Shown in pieces: positions 14,189 through 23,398 of a stretch of DNA of 64,000 nucleotides (position 1 is the stretch's first letter; each line of letters begins with the position of its first letter). Under the pieces are notes generated by a model. That model was not told the DNA's origin, searched no databases, and was given only the letters and a program-made list of their open reading frames with translations. Source of the stretch: Solirubrobacterales bacterium. Its GTDB lineage: Bacteria; Actinomycetota; Thermoleophilia; Solirubrobacterales; Solirubrobacteraceae. The DNA lies in the NCBI GenBank assembly GCA_003244205.1, contig QHBW01000034.1:21072-85071 (forward strand). Reading direction: 5' to 3'. A program made the position numbers and the translations under genes.

Positions 14189-15905
14189 CAGCCAACCTGT
14201 GGCCCGCCAGCGCGGCCAGCCGCTCAGGCTCGGCGGCGTCCCGGAGGTCGATCACGCACGCCTCTGGGTGGGTGGCCAACCAAACGGCGATGATCCGCAC
14301 CTCGTCGACCTCCTCGGCCGGAATCCACGCGCTGCCTGGCGGATCTGTGGGGGTCACGTTCACAAGCGCTGCGGCACTGCGAACACTCAGCTCCTCGAGT
14401 CCCGGCCGCCGTCCCCAATCGACGAGCCGCCCGGCGACCAGCCACAGGGCATCACCGGGGCCGGCATCCGCGCCCCGCGGATGGGGCGCGAGCACGAGGC
14501 GTGAGCGGGCATGCGTGGCCGCGATCACGCCCCCCACACGCTCCAGCAGCATGCCCAGCCGCTTCTGTCGCCGCCGCAGGGCGCCAGCGCGCTCGTAGCG
14601 GTACTCAGCGGCGGCGGCGCGCATTTGCTCGTCGACGTGCGCGAGCAACCGGGCGCTGCCAGCGCCGAGCACGGCGAGCGCCTCCTCCAGCCGGCGGCGA
14701 TAGAGGTTTGGGTCGAGGTTTCCGAGACAGGGTGAAAGGCAGCGCCCCATCTGCCCGTATGCGGAAGGGAACCTGCGCCGCGCGAGTCGCCGGCCGCAGT
14801 GGCGCAGTCCGAAGAGCGAATTGAGCTGTTCGACGAGCTCCGCCGCCGCTGCCCGGCCCCGCAAGGGACCGATGTTGATGGCTCGGTAGGGCGCAGGAGT
14901 GGGCGCAACCTCGAGCACCGGATAGGGGATGTCGAGCCGGCAGCGCAGATAGACGTAGCGATCCAGGCGCCTCAGGCGAACGTTGCCAGCCGGTAGGAGC
15001 TCCTTGATCAGCCGGTTCTCGAGCACCAACGCGCCGAGCTCTGAGCCCGTTGGCCGGTGATCGACGACGGCTGCGCGTGCGGTCCACGCGCCCTCCTGCG
15101 CGCCCGGGTGGAAGTGGGCGCGAGCCCGTGATCGCAGCGAGATCGACTTGCCCACGTAGAGCGCTTCTCCGAGCTCGTCGCGGAACAGGTACACGCCCGG
15201 CTCGCCCGGAAGGGCGTCGAAGCGCAGCCCGGGTGGCGGCCGTGGCGGGCTCGCGCGAACTCGAGCGGGATGCCTGCTGGTGGCGCGCCGTCGGGGCGCG
15301 AGAGCCGCGAGCGCGTCCGCAACCGTGGCCGCGTGGGCGCAGAGCCTTGGAAAGAGCGCACAGAATACCCGCGCGCAGGTCTCAGCATCGGGGAGCGCGC
15401 GGTGCGCAGCAGCGACATCGATGCCGAGCGCGGCGGCTAAGCTGCCCAGCCGCCGCTCTCCAACGAGCGGTGCAAACCGCCTAGCCAGCGCGACCGTGCA
15501 CAAGGTGGGCGGCGCGGGCCAGGCCAGTCCCGACGCGGCAAAGGCGCCGCACAGCACACGACGGTCGAAGGCCGCCGAGTGGGCGACGAGCACGCGCCCC
15601 TCCAAGAGCTCCCCGAGATGCCCAAGCACGCCGTCGGGGCACTCTCCGTCATCCACCATCTCCTGGGTGATCCCCGTGAAGCGCTGGATCCCGCGGCCCA
15701 GGGGACGTTGCACAGAAACGACGGCCGAGAACCGCTCGTGCAGCTCGCCACCGCCCACCAGCACTGCGCCGACTTCGGTGAGCTCGCATTCGGCACCTGA
15801 CCGTCCGTTGGTCTCGACATCGACCGCGAGAAACTCCGCCGTTCGCAGGGGATCGGCGAGCAAGTCCATCGGCGTCTGATATCTCGGCAGCGGGACGGCA
15901 TGCAT
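14178..15905 (-). CDS. DEDDh exonuclease fused to UvrC-type GIY-YIG nuclease domain
   Basis: A 575-residue two-nuclease protein. The N-terminal 3'-5' exonuclease domain (about 22-185) has FLAVDVETNG (Exo I), AHSAAFDRRVL (Exo II) and AHRALPDAETCARV (Exo III), like the DnaQ/epsilon family. The C-terminal part starts LPGEPGVYLFRDELGEALYVGKS (GIY-YIG) and continues with a UvrC-like region including RRFPSAYGQMGRCLSPCLG. It lacks the UvrC endonuclease and helix-hairpin-helix C-terminus. This arrangement is known in actinobacteria, and a role in excision repair is inferred. The start is ATG 15905; M13 is an alternative. Confidence 0.88.
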   Translation of the reverse strand: MHAVPLPRYQTPMDLLADPLRTAEFLAVDVETNGRSGAECELTEVGAVLVGGGELHERFSAVVSVQRPLGRGIQRFTGITQEMVDDGECPDGVLGHLGELLEGRVLVAHSAAFDRRVLCGAFAASGLAWPAPPTLCTVALARRFAPLVGERRLGSLAAALGIDVAAAHRALPDAETCARVFCALFPRLCAHAATVADALAALAPRRRATSRHPARVRASPPRPPPGLRFDALPGEPGVYLFRDELGEALYVGKSISLRSRARAHFHPGAQEGAWTARAAVVDHRPTGSELGALVLENRLIKELLPAGNVRLRRLDRYVYLRCRLDIPYPVLEVAPTPAPYRAINIGPLRGRAAAAELVEQLNSLFGLRHCGRRLARRRFPSAYGQMGRCLSPCLGNLDPNLYRRRLEEALAVLGAGSARLLAHVDEQMRAAAAEYRYERAGALRRRQKRLGMLLERVGGVIAATHARSRLVLAPHPRGADAGPGDALWLVAGRLVDWGRRPGLEELSVRSAAALVNVTPTDPPGSAWIPAEEVDEVRIIAVWLATHPEACVIDLRDAAEPERLAALAGHRLAASS

Positions 15906-15989
15906 GAACGCTTGCGCCTGCCGTCATGCCGACGGAGCGCGGCGCTAGAGTCCGCCCCTCTCCTGACCCGCAAGCCCAAAGGAGGCGCC

Positions 15990-16205
15990 GTGACCGCAAC
16001 TACCAGCGACCGTCCTGGAAGCGATCTGGACGACCGTACACGGCGCGCCTGGACGGCCTACCGCGAGAGCCTCCGTGATCTCGACGGACGCGACTACGAG
16101 GAAGCCGAGACGCGATCGTGGAAACGCCTCCAGGGTCGTCTGAGCGAGCTGGCAGGCCAGCGCGCAGAGCTCGAGTCCAGTCGCCGACCGCGCCGCGGCG
16201 ACTGA
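15990..16205 (+). CDS. Small hypothetical hydrophilic protein
   Basis: A 71-residue, strongly charged protein predicted to be helical (LDDRTRRAWTAYRESLRDLD, then RSWKRLQGRLSELAGQRAEL). No family is recognised. The GTG at 15990 has AAAGGAGG four bases upstream, an unusually strong ribosome-binding site that fixes the start. The reading frame is divergent from the nuclease gene. It is followed immediately by a 20-base perfect palindrome that may act as terminator. Confidence 0.6.
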   Translation: MTATTSDRPGSDLDDRTRRAWTAYRESLRDLDGRDYEEAETRSWKRLQGRLSELAGQRAELESSRRPRRGD

Positions 16206-16225
16206 GGCGCCCGGCGCCGGGCGCC
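16206..16225 (+). terminator. Perfect 20-bp palindrome directly after a stop codon
   Basis: GGCGCCCGGCGCCGGGCGCC begins at the base after the stop of the 71-residue gene. It forms a strong stem without a T-run, as in many actinobacterial terminators. As a self-complementary site it could also bind a protein. Confidence 0.5.
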
Positions 16226-16327
16226 CCTGTGAGTCCCAGCGAGCCGGCCGACGACACGGTCGTGGCAGCAAACCGTCGGGTAGGGTTCGCGCGGTCCCGC
16301 GGCCTGCGCGCGGAAGCGCTTCCCAGG

Positions 16328-16816
16328 ATGGAGAGCATGCACCGAGCCTCATCCCTGTCCCGGCGTGGCTGGGCCCTCGCGCTCGCGGGGGCCGCGATGC
16401 TGACCGCGGCGACGCTGCTGAGCGCTTGCGGCAGCGGGTCCAACTACGCCAACAACCCGCGACCGCCGTCGCCGATCGACCTCGGTACGTCGATCAACGA
16501 CCACCGCGTCTCGGTATCGCCGTCGCACTTCGGCGCCGGCCCGGTCGTGCTGGTGGTCACCAATCAGAGCAGCGCCGCGCGCTCGCTGCGCGTAAGGACC
16601 ACGATCATCGGGGCGAGTTGCACGAGCCCCAACGGCACACGCGGACCGATCGATCAGTCGACCAGCCCGATCAGTCCGCAGGGGACCGGACAGCTCCAGG
16701 TCGACCTCTGTCAGGGTCGCTACGCGGTGAGCGTCGACGACGGCGCCATCCAGGCCGCCGACCTCGTCGTGGGGCCTCAACGCGCCAGCGCGCAGAACCA
16801 GGTGCTCCAGCCTTAG
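16328..16816 (+). CDS. Hypothetical lipoprotein with a beta-rich domain
   Basis: The 162-residue product begins MESMHRASSLSRRGWALAL, continues with a hydrophobic segment and lipobox LLSACGSG, then a Pro-rich linker and a beta-sandwich-like domain (VVLVVTNQSSAARSLRV ... QLQVDLCQGRYAVSVDDG). The ending resembles cupredoxin-like folds but no copper ligands are evident. Two cysteines (in GASCTSP and DLCQG) could pair. ATG 16337 is an alternative start. The stop shares a base with the downstream glycosyltransferase GTG, suggesting one transcript. Function unknown. Confidence 0.62.
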   Translation: MESMHRASSLSRRGWALALAGAAMLTAATLLSACGSGSNYANNPRPPSPIDLGTSINDHRVSVSPSHFGAGPVVLVVTNQSSAARSLRVRTTIIGASCTSPNGTRGPIDQSTSPISPQGTGQLQVDLCQGRYAVSVDDGAIQAADLVVGPQRASAQNQVLQP

Positions 16817-18348
16817 TGGATGCGTCCGTGGCGGGTGCGGTGAGCGCTGCCCCGGGACGGATGCGCGGACGCACTGGGCTAGCGCTTGCAGCGATCACCG
16901 CGCTCGCTGCGGCGTTGCGCTTCGTCGACCTCGGACATCAGAGCTTCTGGTTCGACGAGAAGATCACCGTCGACCTGATGCACGTCAGCTGGTCGACGCT
17001 GCTGCGGACGCTGCCTCACAGCGAGTCGACCCCACCGCTGTACTACCTCGCGGCGCTCGCGTGGAGCAAGCTCTTCGGGGTCTCGGAAGTCGGACTGCGA
17101 TCGCTCTCTGCGGTGGCCGGAACGCTCACGGTCCCCGCGGCCTACGGCACAGGCGCAGCCCTCGTCTCGCGCCGAACGGGCTTGATCGCTGCTGCTCTGG
17201 TGGCCGTCAACCCCTTTCTCGTCTGGTATTCACAGGAGGCCCGCGCCTATGCCGTGGCGGTCCTCTTCAGCGTGCTCGCGCTGCTGTACTTCGCGCGGGC
17301 GATCACCGGGGCGCGGGCGCGTGCCGTCGATCTCGCGCTCTGGGCGCTGAGCAGCACACTGGCGCTGGCGACCCACTACTTCGCCATTTTCCTCATCGCC
17401 CCGATGGGCCTGTGGCTGGCGTGGCGTGCCCGCCCCCGTCGGTCGGCGCTGATCGCCTGCGGCGCCATCGTGATCGCGATCGCGGCGCTGGCTCCGCTCG
17501 TGCTCTCCCAGCAGGCCAACGGCCGCGCCACGTGGATCAGCCACATCGCCCTCGGGCTGCGGCTGCGTCAACTCGCCCAGCAGTACCTGATCGGCTTCGA
17601 CGCACCGGCGCGCCTGGCACTGCTGTTTGTGTCGCTCGCGCTGGTCGCGACGGCGGTCGGCCTGCTCGCGCTCCGCGGCGGCGAGCGCGAGCGGCGCGGA
17701 GCCGCGCTCTGCGCCGGGCTCGCCGTGAGCGGGCTCCTGCTGCCGTTGCTGTTTACCGCCGCCGGCGACGACTTCCTGATCTCGCGAAATACGATCCCGG
17801 TGCTTGTGCCGCTGCTCGTGGCCGGCGCGTGCGCGTTCGGCGCCACGCGGACAGGCCTGCTCGGACTGGCGGCGAGCGGGGCGCTATGCGTCGTCGGCGT
17901 GGTTGCGGTGGTCGCGGTCGACCGCGACCGCAGCCTGCAGCGACCCGACTGGCGTGGCCTCGCCGCCGCGCTCGGACCCGCTCGCCAAGCGCGAGCGGTA
18001 GTGGTGCCCGGCGGCTACCGCTCCCAGCCTCTGCGGCTCTACCTGCACAACAGCGACTACTTCACCGCTCGCTCGCTGGCGGTGTCGGAAATCGACGTGG
18101 TCGCGGCCCGCTCTCCGCGTCACCGTGCGTGCTGGTGGGGAGCCGCGTGCAATCTCCCGAGCCTGGCGATCTCGACGTCGCCGCCGCTGCGGGGCTTCGT
18201 CTTCGCGGGCCGCCGGGACGATGGGCTCTTTACCGTGCTGCGCTTCCAGGCACCAAGGGTGGTGCCCGTCACCCCGGGCGAGCTGCAAGCGGCAGTACCG
18301 ACGCTGCCTAAGTACCCACGGGTGCTGGTGTACGTGCAGCGAGCTTGA
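16816..18348 (+). CDS. GT39/ArnT-like membrane glycosyltransferase
   Basis: A 510-residue polytopic protein of the dolichyl/polyprenyl-phosphate-sugar mannosyltransferase (GT-C, ArnT/PMT_2) type. The first extracytoplasmic loop has the family acidic motif LGHQSFWFDEKITVD (Asp-Glu), followed by STPPLYYLAALAWSKLFG and an SRRTGLIAAALVAVNPFLVWYSQEARAY segment (split here for length: SRRTGLIAAALV and VNPFLVWYSQEARAY). About ten hydrophobic helices follow, then a C-terminal soluble domain. The start is uncertain: GTG 16816 overlaps the lipoprotein stop, and ATG 16861 is possible. It probably transfers a lipid-linked sugar to an exported acceptor. Confidence 0.78.
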   Translation: MDASVAGAVSAAPGRMRGRTGLALAAITALAAALRFVDLGHQSFWFDEKITVDLMHVSWSTLLRTLPHSESTPPLYYLAALAWSKLFGVSEVGLRSLSAVAGTLTVPAAYGTGAALVSRRTGLIAAALVAVNPFLVWYSQEARAYAVAVLFSVLALLYFARAITGARARAVDLALWALSSTLALATHYFAIFLIAPMGLWLAWRARPRRSALIACGAIVIAIAALAPLVLSQQANGRATWISHIALGLRLRQLAQQYLIGFDAPARLALLFVSLALVATAVGLLALRGGERERRGAALCAGLAVSGLLLPLLFTAAGDDFLISRNTIPVLVPLLVAGACAFGATRTGLLGLAASGALCVVGVVAVVAVDRDRSLQRPDWRGLAAALGPARQARAVVVPGGYRSQPLRLYLHNSDYFTARSLAVSEIDVVAARSPRHRACWWGAACNLPSLAISTSPPLRGFVFAGRRDDGLFTVLRFQAPRVVPVTPGELQAAVPTLPKYPRVLVYVQRA

Positions 18349-18373
18349 ACTTCTTCGACCGTCTGTGCAATAC

Positions 18374-18408
18374 TTGCGTGCATGCAATCAACTGCATCGC
18401 GCACGCAA
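18374..18408 (+). promoter_or_regulatory. Inverted-repeat operator over the marR start codon
   Basis: TTGCGTGC (18374-18381) and GCACGCAA (18401-18408) are exact inverted repeats, with an inner pair ATGCA/TGCAT. The site overlaps the ATG at 18382 and adjoins CAATAC (18368-18373), a possible -10. Position and symmetry suit autoregulation by the MarR protein. Confidence 0.6.
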
Positions 18409-18885
18409 GCAACTAAGCCCCCCCTCGGGACCACCGACGTCGCGTCGGACCTGACCGCCTTCATCGTCTATGTAACGAAGGAGTCAGGTCGCGACTTTTT
18501 CCGGGCGGTGGGCGAGCTCGAGCTCTCGATCACGCAGATCAAGGCGCTCATGCTGCTCGACCGTGCCGATGAGGAGCTGACGCTCAAGACGCTGGCCGGT
18601 GAGCTGTCGGTCTCATTGCCGGCGGCCTCGCGCTCCGTCGAAGGCCTGCACGGCAAGGGGTTCGTCGAGCGCCGCGAGGATCACGAGGATCGCCGCATGA
18701 AGCGTGTACGCATCACGGCTACCGGGCGCGAGGTCATCCAGAGCCTCACCGAGGCCCGCCTGGCCGGCATCGAGCAGTTTGTGAGCACGCTGTCAGCCCG
18801 CGAGCGCCGGCTGCTCAGCGGCGCCGTCGCCGCGCTGCTCGAGCGCCGAGAGATTTCCGCCTGTCGACCCCGAGGTGTCCGATGA
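18382..18885 (+). CDS. MarR-family transcriptional regulator
   Basis: A 167-residue winged-helix regulator. The core has QIKALMLLDRADEELTLKTLAGELSVSLPAASRSVEGLHGKGFVERREDHEDRRMKRVRIT, here cited by parts: the recognition helix SLPAASRSVEGL and the wing ERREDHEDRRMKRV. The next gene, an MFS drug exporter, starts at its ATGA overlap, a common regulator-pump arrangement. It probably represses both genes and releases on ligand binding. A palindrome across its own start codon is the likely operator. Confidence 0.88.
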   Translation: MQSTASRTQATKPPLGTTDVASDLTAFIVYVTKESGRDFFRAVGELELSITQIKALMLLDRADEELTLKTLAGELSVSLPAASRSVEGLHGKGFVERREDHEDRRMKRVRITATGREVIQSLTEARLAGIEQFVSTLSARERRLLSGAVAALLERREISACRPRGVR

Positions 18886-20492
18886 CGCAGTACGTCCGCG
18901 CCCGCGCGCGCGCTCTCTCTCTCAACGATGACAACCGCCGCTGGTGGACGCTCGCGGCGATGTGCTTTGCGCTGTTCATGATCATGCTCGACAACACTGT
19001 CGTCAACGTCGCGCTGCCGAGCATCCAGCGCAGCCTCCACGCCAACCTCTCAAGCCTGGAGTGGACCGTCAACGCGTACACGCTGACGTTCGCGGCGCTG
19101 CTCGTCAGCGGTGGGCGCCTGGGCGACATCTACGGGCGCCGGCGGATGTTCCTCTTCGGGGTTGTGACCTTCGCCGTGTCGAGCGCCCTGTGTGGTTTCG
19201 CCCCAACCGACACGGCGCTCGTGATCGCCCGCGCGGTGCAGGGCATCGGCGCGGCGTTCATGATGCCCGCGACGCTCTCGATCATCACGAACGCCTTTCC
19301 GCCCCACGAGCGCGGCAAGGCGATCGGAACGTGGGCGGGAGTTTCAGCGATGGCGCTGGCGCTCGGCCCGGTGCTCGGCGGCTTCCTCACGCAGGCCGTG
19401 TCATGGCGGGCGATCTTCTACATCAACCTGCCCGTCGCGGTCGGCGCCGTGGTCATCACGCTCTTCGCCGCGCGCGAGTCCCGCGACGAGACCGTGACCC
19501 GGTCGGTGGACTTCGCGGGAATCGGCGCCGTCACCGCCGGCCTGGCCGCAATCGTGCTCGCGCTCGTAGAGGCCAACAGCTGGGGCTGGGGCTCGGCGCG
19601 CATCATCGCGCTGCTGGCCGCAGGCATCCTTGCGCTCTTCGCCTTCGTCGTGATCGAGCTGCGCGTGCACGCTCCGATGATCGACTTCAGCTTCTTTCGC
19701 GCGCGCACGTTCCTGGGCGCCAATCTGGTCGCGTTCATCGTTTCGTTCTCGATGCTGGCGATGTTCTTCTTCATTGCCCTCTACATGCAGAACGTGCTGC
19801 ACTACACGCCCCTTCAGGCAGGTGTGCGCTTCCTGCCCTCCACCGCGCTGATCATGGTCGTCGCCCCGCTCGCGGGGCGCCTGACCGACCGCGTCGGGCC
19901 ACGCTGGCTGATCACCGGCGGCCTGCTGGCGGTGGCAGGTGCGCTGTTCTGGCAGTCGCACGTAACGATCCACTCGGGCTACACGACGCTGCTCCCGGGC
20001 TTCGTGCTGATGGGCGTCGGCATGGGGTTCACGATGTCGCCGATGTCAACGGCCGGCATGAACGCGGTTGATCGCACGAAGGCCGGCGTCGCATCTGGCG
20101 TGCTCTCGATGAGCCGCATGGTCGGCGGCAGCTTCGGCGTCGCCGCGATCGGAGCGCTCGTCGCAGGCGTCGGTCGCAGCCAGCTGGACAAGCTTCTGCC
20201 CGCCGTTGCACCCGCCCAGCGCCACGTGCTCGCCGAGTCGCTCGGGGCCGGTGCGCTCCCGCGCGGGAGCAGCATCGGCCAGGCGGTGAACCAGGCCTTC
20301 GTGACCGCACTCGGTGACGGGCTGCGCCTCAGCGCGGCGATCGCCGTCATCGGCGCGCTTGTGGCCGCCCTCCTGATCAGCCCGGTGGTCCGCTCGACCG
20401 CTGCACCCCAGACGGCGGGCGACGACAGCGAGCTCACGCCACAGGACGTCGCAGCGTCCGAGCAGCCCGCGTTGGTTGGCAGCACGCCGTAG
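18882..20492 (+). CDS. MFS multidrug exporter, DHA2 (EmrB/QacA) family
   Basis: A 536-residue transporter with about 14 membrane helices. Motif A-type GGRLGDIYGRRRMFLFG and the DHA2 helix-1 motif LDNTVVNVALPSI are present, as are RAVQGIGAAFMMPATL and GPVLGGFLTQAVSWRAIF (antiporter motif C). It should export hydrophobic drugs or metabolites in exchange for protons. It is translationally coupled to the MarR gene. The C-terminal tail is hydrophilic. Confidence 0.9.
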   Translation: MTQYVRARARALSLNDDNRRWWTLAAMCFALFMIMLDNTVVNVALPSIQRSLHANLSSLEWTVNAYTLTFAALLVSGGRLGDIYGRRRMFLFGVVTFAVSSALCGFAPTDTALVIARAVQGIGAAFMMPATLSIITNAFPPHERGKAIGTWAGVSAMALALGPVLGGFLTQAVSWRAIFYINLPVAVGAVVITLFAARESRDETVTRSVDFAGIGAVTAGLAAIVLALVEANSWGWGSARIIALLAAGILALFAFVVIELRVHAPMIDFSFFRARTFLGANLVAFIVSFSMLAMFFFIALYMQNVLHYTPLQAGVRFLPSTALIMVVAPLAGRLTDRVGPRWLITGGLLAVAGALFWQSHVTIHSGYTTLLPGFVLMGVGMGFTMSPMSTAGMNAVDRTKAGVASGVLSMSRMVGGSFGVAAIGALVAGVGRSQLDKLLPAVAPAQRHVLAESLGAGALPRGSSIGQAVNQAFVTALGDGLRLSAAIAVIGALVAALLISPVVRSTAAPQTAGDDSELTPQDVAASEQPALVGSTP

Positions 20493-20564
20493 GCTCCCGG
20501 CCGCCTGAGAGGAGGCACATCACCTCCCAATCAAACCTTCACATCGCTGCGCCAGCCTATAGCC

Positions 20565-22031
20565 GTGACCGTAAACGTCCGAGCTCCCCTGCGCCTGCTG
20601 AGCGGGCTAGCCGCGATCGCCATCCTGGCAATCGGGCTCTACGGGACATTTAGCTACGTGGACGCCTATAACAAATACCGCGGCTTCGCTCCCCCGAAGG
20701 ATCCCAAGGGCGTCCCCCCCGGTCACGTCGAGCAGGTCGGCTTCTACTCGGAAGCGCTGCATCGCCAGCGCAGCTACCTCGTTTACGAGCCACCGGGCTA
20801 CCAGCAGCTGGTGGCTGGCGGCGGCCGACTGCCCGTGCTCTATCTGCTGCACGGGGCTCCGGGCCTACCGATCAGCTTGTTGCAGATCGGCGACACCGGC
20901 GTCCAGCTCGACATCCTGCTCCACCAGCACCTCGTGCGCCCGATGCTGCTCGTGATCCCCGATGGAAGCTCGGGCGGCTTCTACTCCGACACCGAGTGGG
21001 CCGACTCTGCCAAGGGCCGCTACGAAACGCTGATCCTCGACGTCATCCACGACGTCGACCGGCGCTTCCCGACGCTCCCCTCGCGACTGGATCGTGCCGT
21101 AGCCGGCTACTCGCAAGGCGGCTATGCATCCGTCAACTTCGCCTTTCACCACCTCGGAGAGGTTTCGATCGCCGAGAGCTGGTCGGGCTACTTCACGCAG
21201 ACCAACAACGGCGTCTTCAGCGACGCGGCATCGCCCCAGCTGGCCTACAACAGCCCCGCGGTTTACCTGGACGAGATTGCCCCGCGACTGCACCACACGC
21301 CGCTCTCGGTTTTCATCTACTCCGGGGAAGTCGATCCCGGGACGCCCGTCGTACAGGCCTTTGCGGCGCGTCTGGCCGGTGCCGGCGCCAACGTGATCGC
21401 CGCCGCCTACCCCGGCGCCCACGACTGGCGCCTGTGGCGCAATCACATCGACGACTCGCTGCGCTTCGCCAGCCGTTACTTCGGAGTCACCAAGCGCGGG
21501 CCCTCGATCCTGCACCTCGCCTCCGAGCAGCAGCTCGCGGCCGCGCGCGCCCAATACGCCGCTGCGCGCGCCCGCGCCCAGCTGGCCTACTGCCGCCGCC
21601 ACGGAGTCGCCTCGCGAGCCTACTGTCCGGTTGTCCTCGGGCTCGTCCCGACGCCGAACAGCAACGAGCCCGCGATGCTGACGCTGACGCTCGCGGCCCC
21701 TGACGTCACGGCGCTGCAGCCGGGCGGAACGCTGCACGGGACGCTCGCCAGCGACCGCGCCGGCGCCTTCATCCTCACGGCGACGCTGCCCGCCGCTCGT
21801 CGCCACAACCGCGGCTTCAGACACGGCCGCGAGCGCCGGCGGATCGTGGTGGCGAGCGGATCGGCGAACTTCGCCACAGCCGGCGTGACGCCGCTCGATC
21901 TCATCCTCACACCACAGGGACGACGGACGCTGCGCGCCCGGCGAGGCACGAACCTGGTCATCAGCGCCACAGGCGCTCGCCCAGATGGATCTCCGCTCGC
22001 CCTCGAGCTGACGGTCTTCATCGGTCGCTGA
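20565..22031 (+). CDS. Membrane-anchored esterase (enterochelin-esterase/antigen-85-like fold)
   Basis: A 488-residue protein with one N-terminal membrane helix (about 9-30), an alpha/beta-hydrolase esterase domain (about 55-315) with LYLLHGAPG, the nucleophile GYSQGG (Ser183), a possible acid in YSGEVDPGTP and the His in YPGAHDWRLW. A C-terminal beta-rich region follows (about 355-488). It probably acts on an ester outside the membrane; the substrate is unknown. It follows the MFS gene by 72 bases and may share its transcript. Confidence 0.75.
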   Translation: MTVNVRAPLRLLSGLAAIAILAIGLYGTFSYVDAYNKYRGFAPPKDPKGVPPGHVEQVGFYSEALHRQRSYLVYEPPGYQQLVAGGGRLPVLYLLHGAPGLPISLLQIGDTGVQLDILLHQHLVRPMLLVIPDGSSGGFYSDTEWADSAKGRYETLILDVIHDVDRRFPTLPSRLDRAVAGYSQGGYASVNFAFHHLGEVSIAESWSGYFTQTNNGVFSDAASPQLAYNSPAVYLDEIAPRLHHTPLSVFIYSGEVDPGTPVVQAFAARLAGAGANVIAAAYPGAHDWRLWRNHIDDSLRFASRYFGVTKRGPSILHLASEQQLAAARAQYAAARARAQLAYCRRHGVASRAYCPVVLGLVPTPNSNEPAMLTLTLAAPDVTALQPGGTLHGTLASDRAGAFILTATLPAARRHNRGFRHGRERRRIVVASGSANFATAGVTPLDLILTPQGRRTLRARRGTNLVISATGARPDGSPLALELTVFIGR

Positions 22032-22101
22032 GGCGGCGACGCCGTAGGCGGCGCCGACACCGGCCTGCCCTGCTCCCCCCGGGGCGCGGCGGAGGTCAGG
22101 C

Positions 22102-22107
22102 TACGAT
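22102..22107 (+). promoter_or_regulatory. -10 element TACGAT upstream of ccr
   Basis: TACGAT lies 40 bases before the GTG start of the Ccr-like gene. A purine-rich GAGGAA precedes the GTG, so this transcript has a leader with a ribosome-binding site, unlike many neighbours. Confidence 0.45.
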
Positions 22108-22147
22108 AGCCCGCGCCAGGACAGCGAGGAAACGAGGAACGATCACC

Positions 22148-23398
22148 GTGGCAGTCGATCTCAGCCAAGTCGCCCATGTCGAGACCGAGCCGGGCGAGCT
22201 GCCCGCGACGATGGCTGCCTGGGTGATCCGCCAGGACCGCGAGGGAGAGCCGATCGACGCCTTCCAGGTCGAGGAGATCGAGGTGCCCGAGCCCGCCGCG
22301 TTCGAGGTGATCGTGCGCGTGATGGCCGCCGGCGTGAACTTCAACAACGTCTGGGCAGCGCGCGGCGTGCCCGTATCCGTGTTTCGCTCCCATCCCGAGG
22401 TCGATCACCACATTGGCGGCTCCGACGGCTCGGGCATCGTCTGGAAGGTCGGGGCCGGCGTGACGCGCTGGAAGCCCGGTGACGAGGTCGTGATCCACTG
22501 CAACCAGGCGTCCTACGAAGATCCCGAGGTACATGGCTTCGATCCGCTGGCCGCGCCGTCGCAGAAGATCTGGGGCTATGAGACCTCGTGGGGCTCCTTT
22601 GCCCAGTTCACAAAGGTGCAGGCTCAGCAGCTGCTGCCCAAGCCACACAACCTCACATGGGAGGAGTCGGCCGCGTACGGGCTCACCTACTTCACGGCCT
22701 ACCGCATGCTGATCGACCAGTGTGAGCTGCAGGCCGGTCACCGGGTGCTGATCTGGGGCGCCGCCGGAGGCCTCGGCGTCTTCGCCACCCAGCTGTGCAA
22801 GATCGCCGGCGCACGCTCGGTCGGCGTGGTCAACTCTGACGAGAAGGGGGAGCTCGTTGCGCGACTCGGAGCCGAGGGCTTCATCAACCGCAACGAGTTC
22901 GCGGGCATGATGCGCACGGGCGGTGAGACACCAGAGGAAGAGAAGGCGCGCTTTGGCGAGTCGCGCCGCTTCGGCAAGGCTGTCAAGGAGATCCTCGGCG
23001 CCTCGCCCGACATCGTCTTCGAGCACGTCGGACAGGCCACCTTCCCCACGTCCGTGTTCGTGGTCAAGCCCTTTGGCAAGGTGGTCATCTGTGCCGGCAC
23101 GACGGGCTACAACCTCGACTTCGACGTCCGCTACCTGTGGATGCGTCAGAAGCAGATCATCGGATCGCACTTCGCCAACGCCTGGGAGTGCAACAAGGCC
23201 AACGAGCTGATCGAGAACGGCCTGATCCGCCCCGTGCTGTGGCGGACGATGCCGTTCGACGGCGTCGGGGAAGCCCATCAGCTGATGCGCGAGAACAAGC
23301 ACCTCGGCAAGATCGCCATCCTCGTCGGGGCCGAACGCGAGGGCCTCGGGAAAACGGCCGAGGGTCCAGGCGCGATCTACGCGGAGGTGGGGGTCTGA
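22148..23398 (+). CDS. ccr: Crotonyl-CoA carboxylase/reductase-like medium-chain reductase
   Basis: NADPH-dependent reductive carboxylation of crotonyl-CoA to ethylmalonyl-CoA is the key step of the ethylmalonyl-CoA pathway. The 416-residue product has GVNFNNVWAARG, GSDGSGIVWKVGAGV, KIWGYETSWGSFAQF, the NADP fold LIWGAAGGLGVFATQL and QIIGSHFANAWECNKANEL, all typical of Ccr/acrylyl-CoA reductases rather than ordinary quinone reductases. Reduction without carboxylation cannot be excluded from sequence alone. It overlaps the next gene by one base. Confidence 0.82.
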   Translation: MAVDLSQVAHVETEPGELPATMAAWVIRQDREGEPIDAFQVEEIEVPEPAAFEVIVRVMAAGVNFNNVWAARGVPVSVFRSHPEVDHHIGGSDGSGIVWKVGAGVTRWKPGDEVVIHCNQASYEDPEVHGFDPLAAPSQKIWGYETSWGSFAQFTKVQAQQLLPKPHNLTWEESAAYGLTYFTAYRMLIDQCELQAGHRVLIWGAAGGLGVFATQLCKIAGARSVGVVNSDEKGELVARLGAEGFINRNEFAGMMRTGGETPEEEKARFGESRRFGKAVKEILGASPDIVFEHVGQATFPTSVFVVKPFGKVVICAGTTGYNLDFDVRYLWMRQKQIIGSHFANAWECNKANELIENGLIRPVLWRTMPFDGVGEAHQLMRENKHLGKIAILVGAEREGLGKTAEGPGAIYAEVGV

